64,000 nt of DNA. It comes from Bemisia tabaci (taxonomy: Eukaryota; Arthropoda; Insecta; Hemiptera; Aleyrodidae). Below the pieces are notes generated by a model. It saw nothing but the letters and a program-made list of their open reading frames with translations, was not told where the DNA came from and made no database searches. The position numbers were made by a program, and so were the translations under genes. Below are positions 56,414 through 64,000 of the stretch, piece by piece. Position 1 is the stretch's first letter, and each line of letters opens with the position of its first letter. The stretch is taken from NCBI RefSeq assembly GCF_918797505.1, contig NC_092801.1:13888001-13952000 (forward strand), read 5' to 3'.

Positions 56414-57321
56414 ATAAAAAATGTTCTCTAAAACGGAAGAGGGAGGAAGAGCCAGGATAGTGGACGTATTTATGCTAAAAGGAACCATGTGCAAGTGGAA
56501 AGATGGGGTGTGCTCGTGGAGGCTACTTAAGAAATAGTGTATAAGTGGATATAGTTCATTTTGGGAAAACGGAGGAGCGGGATTTTCAATCAAATCGAAA
56601 GGAACTGAGAGCTAACTCATGAGCCGTGGACATATGACAAGAGCCTTGTGGACAGGGCTCATGAGTTAAAGACGAGTGAGAACGACGACGGGGACGGCTT
56701 CGTTGCCGCTGACGTCACTGGCGCTTTAAAATCCCCATTCATTCTTGAGGCCCGAGCACTAACGAGCACACCCCATGCAATACGTCCGGCTGTAAATTTC
56801 ATTATACAAAATTTCACCTCACTCTTGATAGATGCTCTTAATCCGTATGTTGTTCTTCGGGACTTGGCTCAATGGGAATTTTTGATGTAGGTGTGCCAAC
56901 CATCATCATTAATATAAACTTCGAAGGATTCAGACTCTCAGCGATTCCACCTTTTTCTATTTCACTAGAGAGGTTGCCAGATTGTGCGATAAATTTGAAT
57001 ATTTTACATCGATTTGAATTGGGAAAAGTGCTAAAAAAGCAACTTATTTGGCAACAATAGAGTCCGGGAGGGACTAGAGGCTGCCTTCCTGGAAAAACCC
57101 ATGATTTAGCCGGAAATGTCATTAAAACAACTGATTCCGTTTGAAGCATCAATTGTATACTGGGGAAAAAACAATTTTAAAATAATAATTGTAAATGAAC
57201 ACAGATGCTACAGAAAGGGAAAAAGGAAAGGGAAAGGAAATGAAATGAGGATATGATTACTTATGTGCAATCAGAGAGAATAAAACAAAAACATCAGAGA
57301 AATTCATATGCGATGAACGTA
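56414..57321. repeat. Second copy of the 45.5-kb repeat; otherwise unassigned
   Basis: 56,615-56,790 repeats the ACTCATGAGCCGTGG..GCTGACGTCACTGGCGCTTT order of 45,480-45,660, and ACTCATGAGCC / GGCTCATGAGT form a local hairpin (56,617-56,666). The rest is unidentified. Confidence 0.5.
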
Positions 57322-58783
57322 CTTCCAAAAAAACAAAAATATGATTTTTGTACAAAATTTCGGCCCAATCCAAAAAATGTCACTAATTACCAAAAACAAA
57401 AAAAAAAACCAGGCACCCAAAAAATATGATGGCAGTACCGTTTGGATTCATCATATAAAAGGAAATGATATCAAAACGGCCCAATTTTCTCTTTCATGCC
57501 CATGCAATATACCAAACACCCCAACTTTTTTCACAAAAAAAAAATAAATAAATAAATAAATACCTATAAGGCATGATGACCTGAACACGTTTATTGGATC
57601 CATCGCTTTAAAGGAGTATGATATCAAATCGGCCCAACTTCTCTGAAATATGCCCATCTCGGATCAATAATTTTTTTGAGACCTTCCGACTCATCGCTGA
57701 GGAGACACTGATCATTACTTGACCCTTAGTATATGTCCTTGTTTAGATGTCAAAGAGTTCCTTATGAGAACTGTAATGAATTTTTTTTCTTTGAAGAGAT
57801 AAAATCAAAAAATCGTCATAAAATTGAAAAAAAAATTCGAAGAAAAAAAAAGGAATGGGCCGGCCGGCCGTACATACAAGTGGTAGATAATATAGGGTGA
57901 TTATCGTCTCTCTTTCACATATACATTAACAAGTATCATCGTCAAAAGGAGGATCAGTCCTTCTTGAAATCGTCATTGAAAGATAGACTGAAAGATATTC
58001 ACACATGGGTGAACAACTTAACAACTTTCAAGCAATGCCATATTCTTTGTTTGTTTCTGATAGAAGGCCTTACAAACTACTGAACCTTGGCGTATTATTG
58101 CGAATATTATGTGCCTCCTACTTACAATGCTTCTTTCTTAGCAACTTCATGGATGTTGGCAAGACCGGGTCGGTCACCCATGCCAAAATGTTGGGGCATA
58201 CCAATGTATCTACATTTCCCCCTTTTTTTTTGTACGTGCCGGCCGGCCCATTCCTTTTTTTTTCTTCGAATTTTTTTTTCAATTTTATGACGATTTTTTG
58301 ATTTTATCTCTTCAAAGAAAAAAAATTCATTACAGTTCTCATAAGGAACTCTTTGACATCTAAACAAGGACATATACTAAGGGTCAAGTAATGATCAGTG
58401 TCTCCTCAGCGATGAGTCGGAAGGTCTCAAAAAAATTATTGATCCGAGATGGGCATATTTCAGAGAAGTTGGGCCGATTTGATATCATACTCCTTTAAAG
58501 CGATGGATCCAATAAACGTGTTCAGGTCATCATGCCTTATAGGTATTTATTTATTTATTTATTTTTTTTTTGTGAAAAAAGTTGGGGTGTTTGGTATATT
58601 GCATGGGCATGAAAGAGAAAATTGGGCCGTTTTGATATCATTTCCTTTTATATGATGAATCCAAACGGTACTGCCATCATATTTTTTGGGTGCCTGGTTT
58701 TTTTTTTGTTTTTGGTAATTAGTGACATTTTTTGGATTGGGCCGAAATTTTGTACAAAAATCATATTTTTGTTTTTTTGGAAG
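57322..58783. repeat. 1,462-bp palindrome with apparently identical 547-bp arms
   Basis: The left arm 57,322-57,868 and the inverted right arm 58,238-58,783 agree base for base wherever I compared, including homopolymers and the (AAAT)n stretch, apart from at most a one-base length difference. The arms begin CTTCCAAAAAAACAAAAATA and end at GGCCGGCCGGC, leaving a 369-bp unique spacer. No clear target duplication outside (GAACGTA versus ATATCAC). No coding potential. Confidence 0.9.
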
Positions 58784-59450
58784 GATATCACGTATTTTTG
58801 GTATGACTTCTACGAAGTATCAGGCAAAGAGAGTTCCCATTTTAAATTTAAAAGTTGTTCCCGCGGGCGCGAGGCAGAGAGGAAACGACCCCCCCCCCCC
58901 CCCCCCCTCGAAAGCGGCCCACCTTTTTTTAAGGAATTTCGTTCAAACCGCATGTCAATAATCTGTAATCGTTCTCGAGACATCAGTAAGGAAGGATCCA
59001 TATTTTTGGCACACCCTGTACGTCACAGAAAAAAAACCGCAGGTCAGTATTGAAATCGTGACAAAGTTGGGTCACTTGACGTAATGCCTAATTCTCATTG
59101 GCTACGAACGATAGAAACTACAGTAAAGCGCATTGACTTATAACGCAATCTAAGTCGCGCGGTAGGTAAGACAGCTAGCGGGGTAAATCAGGGTAAAGAC
59201 GCGCCTTCCGCTTAGTGGATACATCCGGATATACGAACGAAAAGTACCCGTATCAGGCAACGGCACTGGCATGACAGGCATTTCCATTGTCTCGGTCTCG
59301 GACTTGCTGGGTGTTGCTGAGTTGCCTATCGTCCCGCCTGAAGGGACTCCAGTCTCGCCGAAATTTCCTAATGCGCAGTCTAAGCCATAGATAGTGCTTA
59401 GAGAGGTTATGATAATTATGTTATAGTTTCGTTTGGAAATTTTGAATCGG
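58784..59450. other. No gene; (C)n run; upstream of the retrotransposon
   Basis: A run of about 20 C lies near 58,889-58,908. From about 59,050 the composition shifts toward that of the retrotransposon, but I cannot fix its 5' end; CAGTGATCGTATCGACG at 59,457 is one candidate, since Jockey-type elements often begin with CAGT. Confidence 0.4.
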
Positions 59451-59653
59451 GTTTGCAGTGATCGTATCGACGCCATAGGCTAAGCATCGTGTGTGAATTT
59501 TCTAAGTGAATTTCCTCACAGTTCCTTTCTCTAGTGACCTGTGTTTAATCATTCCGTGCCATTCCCTTCTTGAACATTTGAGAAGTGCGATTCAGTTCCT
59601 GGTGTGTTCTTTTCTGTTGTTGCATTCTACAATTCGACGCGGACATTACCAAC

Positions 59654-61189
59654 ATGGAGCCTTCCCACCCTCCAGACAAAGGGCCTACCCAACCAGTTCA
59701 ATCCAAAGTACTAATTCCAGAAAGGCAAACTACAGAGCAGCAAGTACCAACTAATACTAAACACAATGAAACTTTATATTACAACCATGACTGTCATGAA
59801 CCATTCATAGTTCATATCTCCAAAAACGACTCCTACTCAAACTCAGTACCTAACCTTCATCCCTTACAGATAAGCAGACTCCTCAAAAGTAACCAAGTAC
59901 AAGGAGTCACCCAAGTTGCTAAACAAGGAAGAAATATAGTGAAAGTTACCTTGAAAACAGCAAGAGATGCAAATAGCTTTGTAGCTAATTTCCGTGCTAA
60001 GGATCCGAATTATAACTGCTTCATCCCCAAGTATCGTCTTCTAACCAAAGGAGTTATCAGGGACATCCCAATAGAATTTACCGAAACAGAACTTGCCGAA
60101 ATGATAATCTCCTCCCACGAAATCTACGCTATTAATAGGATGTACAAATACGACAAAACAAAGAAGGAAAAATACCCTATCCCTATGATATCGGTTACCT
60201 TCATAGCCAACTCTATCCCGAACCATGTCATGTTCGATTACTTCAAAGCTGAGGTTAAACTTCATATTAAGCCGGTAACCCAATGCAATAATTGCATGAA
60301 GTTCGGACACATTAGTAAGTTCTGCAGAGGCAAGAAAACTTGTCGTCTATGCGGGCTACCATCCCATGAAAATGAATGCGCAGCAAAAGAAAATATAGAG
60401 TGCCCTAACTGCAAGGAAGCGCACGCTCCAACGGATGTGAAATGCCCTGAAAGAATAAAGCAGGCTAAAATTAACGGCATCATTGCTGAAAATAATATAA
60501 GCTACTCTGAAGCTAAATCTATAGTTGGCTCATACAGTGACGAATACAAATTCGGAATGAAAAAAACTCTCGCTAAAACTGCTAAGTCTTTCCCGAACCT
60601 AGGTCTCACTAACATCAGTAACAAATTCTCTCTCCTAGAGATAAACCACCTTCCTCCCAGATTCTCAACTACTAACTCAGAACCTGACCCTCCCAAAAAA
60701 CCAAGGAATACCCAGCAGGAGAGCAATAAAATACAACATCCTTCTAAAAGGAAATCGAATAAACCTACCAAAAGGAAACAAGAAGACTTCCCAACTGCCT
60801 TTGTCAATAAACTAAAACAAAAAGACTCCTTAAACGAGCGACTCAAACAAGCAGCATTAAATAACACCACAACAGCAGAATCCGATAATTCTGCCGAGAC
60901 ACTTATGCATGTTTCAGCTTTCCAGGAGGTGCATACTTCACCAGTGACTGAACCTACCCCTCCTGAACAAACTAATAAGGAAACTCCAATGGAAACAAAT
61001 GAGAATCCTAATTCCCAGTTTACAACGAACGTAACAATACCAGCAACGGTAATCTACGAACCAAAAACAACATTCCATCCTACCAATACAACTCAACAAG
61101 GTAATCCTTCTAGCGAGAAAACATTATATAACAAAGAATACCCTAAACTACCCAATCTTCAGGTAAACAATCTTACCCCAAAGTTATAA
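59654..61189 (+). CDS. ORF1 (Gag-like zinc-knuckle protein) of the non-LTR retrotransposon
   Basis: 511 codons from ATG 59,654 (AACATGG context); an in-frame GTG further upstream is not a plausible start. Residues 211-264 carry three zinc knuckles: CNNCMKFGHISKFC (C-x2-C-x4-H-x4-C), CRLCGLPSHENEC and CPNCKEAHAPTDVKC, the arrangement seen in Jockey/I-type ORF1 proteins. The N-terminal ~75-200 region resembles the RNA-binding part preceding the knuckles (SRLLKSNQVQGVTQV, KYRLLTKGVIRDIP). The C-terminal ~230 residues are polar and low-complexity. It should package element RNA in a ribonucleoprotein. Confidence 0.9.
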   Translation: MEPSHPPDKGPTQPVQSKVLIPERQTTEQQVPTNTKHNETLYYNHDCHEPFIVHISKNDSYSNSVPNLHPLQISRLLKSNQVQGVTQVAKQGRNIVKVTLKTARDANSFVANFRAKDPNYNCFIPKYRLLTKGVIRDIPIEFTETELAEMIISSHEIYAINRMYKYDKTKKEKYPIPMISVTFIANSIPNHVMFDYFKAEVKLHIKPVTQCNNCMKFGHISKFCRGKKTCRLCGLPSHENECAAKENIECPNCKEAHAPTDVKCPERIKQAKINGIIAENNISYSEAKSIVGSYSDEYKFGMKKTLAKTAKSFPNLGLTNISNKFSLLEINHLPPRFSTTNSEPDPPKKPRNTQQESNKIQHPSKRKSNKPTKRKQEDFPTAFVNKLKQKDSLNERLKQAALNNTTTAESDNSAETLMHVSAFQEVHTSPVTEPTPPEQTNKETPMETNENPNSQFTTNVTIPATVIYEPKTTFHPTNTTQQGNPSSEKTLYNKEYPKLPNLQVNNLTPKL

Positions 61190-61229
61190 TCCCACAACAG
61201 CCAATAAAACAACAAACCTACAATTAAGC

Positions 61230-64000
61230 ATGAATTCCATAGCACTAATACATTGGAATATTCGCAGCGCCAACGCAAATAATACAGACCTCAGAAACCT
61301 TCTTCGACAATACAATCCTAATATAATCTTACTTAACGAAACCTGGCTGCACCCTACTTATACTTTTAAAATCAAAAATTTTGTTACGCAAAGAAGCGAT
61401 AGAATAGATGGATACGGTGGTATAGCTACATCCGTCCTACAGAACGTAAAATCCATCACCCAAAACGACCTTTCACATTCTAGTAACGTACTTTCTGATA
61501 TACAGATCCTAACCTCTGAAATTACACTAGAAATAAATGGAAGAAAGGAAATATTCTACTCAGTGAACTGTTACGCTCCTCCCCAATACAAAGGGAAATT
61601 CGAAATACTGGACAATATACTAAACCACCTCACAGACAAAAACATCATCCTTACTGGGGACTTTAACTCTCAGAACATAGCCTGGGGATATTCAACATCC
61701 AACACAAAAGGCAAAGATCTATTAGAAGTAATAACAAACAACGATTTAGTCTTACTGAACACTCAACATTTGGTATCTACGAGAAGGGTGACAAAGGATC
61801 ACGAACCGAGTATAACCGACTTGGCCTTTATAAGCAATAGATGGGCCCAGAATTGCAACTTCGAAGTTCTCGACTCATTTCCTGCAGGAAGTGACCACCA
61901 CCCACTAAAAATCGAACTAAATTACAACAATTGCCCTCCCCAAACCACAGCCAGTATCCAACGAACTAAAATTAATTGGAGAAAATTCAGCGAGGCAGCA
62001 TTAAGAGAATATGAAACAGACACTGACCCATCATCTGTAACAATAGAGGAATGGGAGAGTAAGATCATAAAAGTCATCGAATACTCCAGTTTCACCGTTC
62101 AAGCCAATAAACCAGCACCTTATCATCATACACGTAAACATGAAGTTTGGTGGAACACGGAATGTCAGAAAGCTGCCAACAAAAGAGTGGCAGCCTTAAA
62201 AGAATTCAAAAAGGACGGTACCATTCCGAACCTAATAAACTACAACAAGCAAGCAGCAATATTCAAAAGAACAGTAAAACAACAAAAACGAGAACACTGG
62301 AGAAAATTCTGCAACGAATTAGACTACAAAGTCCCGTCAAAGAAAATCTGGGATCGCATAAAACTAATGAAAGGTTCAAAAGCTCCAGTAAGATCAAAGA
62401 ACACAGAATGGTGTACTAATTTTCTACACAAATTAACCCCAGACTCTGCATCGCATCATCCCCCAAACTTGGAACCTACCCAATGGGAACCTAAAGTCAA
62501 ATACAAGACCTTCAAAGCCCTACTGCACAACGTTAAAAAAAGAAGTCCAGGAAAAGACGGGATAAACAAACAAATCATAAACAACCTCCCCGAAGAAGCC
62601 AAAAGACACCTATTCTACGCCTTCCAGAATATATTAAAAAGTGGTAAAACCCCTGATTCATGGAATGAAGTTATAGTAAAACCTATTCTTAAACCAAATA
62701 AGAGTGAAGGAGACCCCAACTCCTACCGGCCTATAAGCCTACTATCGGTCATAAGGAAAATCTTCGAAAAAATTCTGAAACCTATCCTTGAAAATGAAAT
62801 TAAAAGACTAGGTATCCTATCACCAGTACAGTTTGGATTCAGAAAGTTCAAAACTTTACACGATAATCACCTAATCTTGAACAAACAAATTGCAAAAACC
62901 TTCGCGAAGAACGAATATATGGTCACATTATTCATGGATATCCAAGGCGCATACGATACAGTCAATATAGACAAACTCTGTAACATACTAAAGGAGCAGA
63001 AAGTCAACCATCACTTAATCAAACTAATATACAACTTGTACAAATCCAAGAACATGTATGTTAGCTTCGGGGGTGAAACATTCGGCCCTAGAGTATCTCA
63101 TACAGGACTAACCCAAGGATCAGTACTAAGTCCTCTCCTCTTCCTAATCTACACTAGCCAACTACACAAAGGAATAACTCACAGTAAAATCCTGGAATTC
63201 GCAGACGACATAGTGCTAATGAAGAGAAGTAAAAACCTCCAAGAAGCCCTTAGACTACTACAAGCGGATATCACAAACTTAGTGCACCTACTGGAAGATC
63301 TCTCACTTGTAGTCTCTGAGACTAAATCTAAGATTCTAATATTTACGAGACGACGAAAAATAGACTACAATCCGGTCCTAATATATAACAACCCGGTAGA
63401 TTTAGTTACATCCTTCAAATATCTGGGCCTCATATACGACAGAAAATGGACTTGGACGCCTCATGTAAAGTACATTAAGGATAAAGTCAACACAAACCTC
63501 AACATCATTAAAATGGTCTCAGGTACTAAATGGGGAAGCCACCAAAGCTCCAACAAACATCTATTCAACGCCCTTATCCTACCTCTGCTAGACTTCGGTG
63601 TACAGTTCTGGCTAAATTCAAGAACAGAAAGAGTACTGAAGGTAGTATCAAACAAAGCAGTTAGGACAACATTTGGACTACTCAACTCTTCTCCGAACAA
63701 TACAATATACACTGAAACCGGTATCCTACCACCATTACTAAGAGCCCAAACTGTAACAGATAAATATATTCTCAAAACAAGCAATTTCAACGATACCTCT
63801 AAGACCCAATCACTCGCCAAGATAGAGAGCCTTAACGATAACCCAGGAACCTGGAACAATAAATTCCCGTCGCTACTAACCAGACGACTAGAAGCTCTAT
63901 CAATAATCAGAAAGCAAATCTTGGCAACTGAAGAAACAAAATTCGATAAATTCATCCTCCCAGTTCCAGAAATAACAATAAAACTCCCTATTACAAAAAA
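61230..64000 (+). CDS. ORF2 (endonuclease-reverse transcriptase), open to the window edge
   Basis: I translated this frame by hand: 923 codons without a stop from ATG 61,230 to base 64,000. Residues 1 to ~225 are an APE-type endonuclease (WNIRSAN, LNETWL with Glu37, GDFNSQN, SDHHP near 221-225). The reverse transcriptase spans about 430-700 with SPGKDG (~439), YRPISLL, QFGFRK, MDIQGAYDTV, GLTQGSVLSPLLF and the catalytic FADD (Asp659, Asp660). All key residues are present. The tail after FKYLG-like FKYLGLIYD continues out of the window; whether an RNase H domain follows cannot be seen. It starts 40 nt after the ORF1 stop in another frame, suggesting re-initiation. Confidence 0.93.
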   Translation, partial: MNSIALIHWNIRSANANNTDLRNLLRQYNPNIILLNETWLHPTYTFKIKNFVTQRSDRIDGYGGIATSVLQNVKSITQNDLSHSSNVLSDIQILTSEITLEINGRKEIFYSVNCYAPPQYKGKFEILDNILNHLTDKNIILTGDFNSQNIAWGYSTSNTKGKDLLEVITNNDLVLLNTQHLVSTRRVTKDHEPSITDLAFISNRWAQNCNFEVLDSFPAGSDHHPLKIELNYNNCPPQTTASIQRTKINWRKFSEAALREYETDTDPSSVTIEEWESKIIKVIEYSSFTVQANKPAPYHHTRKHEVWWNTECQKAANKRVAALKEFKKDGTIPNLINYNKQAAIFKRTVKQQKREHWRKFCNELDYKVPSKKIWDRIKLMKGSKAPVRSKNTEWCTNFLHKLTPDSASHHPPNLEPTQWEPKVKYKTFKALLHNVKKRSPGKDGINKQIINNLPEEAKRHLFYAFQNILKSGKTPDSWNEVIVKPILKPNKSEGDPNSYRPISLLSVIRKIFEKILKPILENEIKRLGILSPVQFGFRKFKTLHDNHLILNKQIAKTFAKNEYMVTLFMDIQGAYDTVNIDKLCNILKEQKVNHHLIKLIYNLYKSKNMYVSFGGETFGPRVSHTGLTQGSVLSPLLFLIYTSQLHKGITHSKILEFADDIVLMKRSKNLQEALRLLQADITNLVHLLEDLSLVVSETKSKILIFTRRRKIDYNPVLIYNNPVDLVTSFKYLGLIYDRKWTWTPHVKYIKDKVNTNLNIIKMVSGTKWGSHQSSNKHLFNALILPLLDFGVQFWLNSRTERVLKVVSNKAVRTTFGLLNSSPNNTIYTETGILPPLLRAQTVTDKYILKTSNFNDTSKTQSLAKIESLNDNPGTWNNKFPSLLTRRLEALSIIRKQILATEETKFDKFILPVPEITIKLPITK

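Larger units (their letters stand above)
59457..64000 (+). mobile_element. Non-LTR retrotransposon, Jockey/I type, cut by the window edge
   Basis: A 5' leader of uncertain start, an intact ORF1 with zinc knuckles, a 40-nt gap, and an open ORF2 with endonuclease and reverse transcriptase. This two-ORF order with a CCHC Gag is typical of the Jockey/I/CR1 group. The coding parts are A-rich and strikingly stop-free compared with the other mobile DNA in the window, indicating a recent insertion. The tail and 3' target duplication lie outside. Confidence 0.88.

Noticed and set aside
57451..57657. Identical 68-codon frames at 57.45-57.66 kb (minus) and 58.45-58.66 kb (plus)
   Set aside because: They are the same noncoding sequence in the two arms of the palindrome, not a duplicated gene.
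59150..59476. 108-codon minus-strand frame upstream of the retrotransposon ORF1
   Set aside because: No recognisable domain, and it is probably antisense to the element leader.
59585..59653. Upstream extension of retrotransposon ORF1
   Set aside because: The extension starts at GTG; the first ATG in frame is 59,654, with a good context.
61141..61230. ORF2 starting by frameshift from ORF1
   Set aside because: The ORF2 frame is open upstream, but no slippery motif is evident and a good ATG lies 40 nt after the ORF1 stop.

Overview
The window is animal nuclear DNA, almost certainly from an insect. Its genes are split by GT/AG introns, it is AT-rich, it carries tandem C2H2 zinc-finger genes with TGEKPF linkers, and it is packed with short inverted-repeat transposons. 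Some repeat ends (for example the 43.6-43.9 kb fold-back) look like ones I associate with the whitefly Bemisia tabaci. I therefore favour a hemipteran, probably a whitefly, but this rests on memory and not on a search.

Layout. 1-1,018 (minus): a frameshifted relic of an uncharacterised invertebrate protein family. 2-11 kb: transposon territory, including four complete copies of one hAT-like family (ends TAGAGTAC or TAGAGTCC, with 8-bp target duplications) and a fold-back element broken by two of them. 11.8-22 kb (minus): two paralogous C2H2 zinc-finger genes. The first is intact (716 aa, 13 fingers). The second has a frameshifted ancestral start and an array of about 37 fingers cut by two nonsense codons in linkers. 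22.6-39 kb: mostly palindromic elements, two copies of a 710-bp CAGGCCCGCC element, a decayed reverse-transcriptase fragment, A/T homopolymers and unidentified AT-rich DNA.

41.2-50.6 kb (plus): a regucalcin/SMP-30-like gene in at least five exons with consensus splice sites. Its introns are filled with nested transposons. As written it has a frameshift in exon 2 and a His at the conserved metal-binding Asp. 51-59 kb: no recognisable gene, but two striking palindromes: a 736-bp element with nearly identical arms and an exact 8-bp target duplication, and a 1,462-bp palindrome whose 547-bp arms look identical by eye.

59.5-64.0 kb (plus): a non-LTR retrotransposon of the Jockey/I type with an intact Gag-like ORF1 (three zinc knuckles) and an ORF2 (endonuclease plus reverse transcriptase) that stays open to the window edge, so it looks young.

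The genes do not form a pathway. The unifying theme is repeated rounds of transposon insertion into one another. Because several insertions sit inside recognisable older repeats with known empty copies nearby, the order of events and the target-site rules can be read directly.
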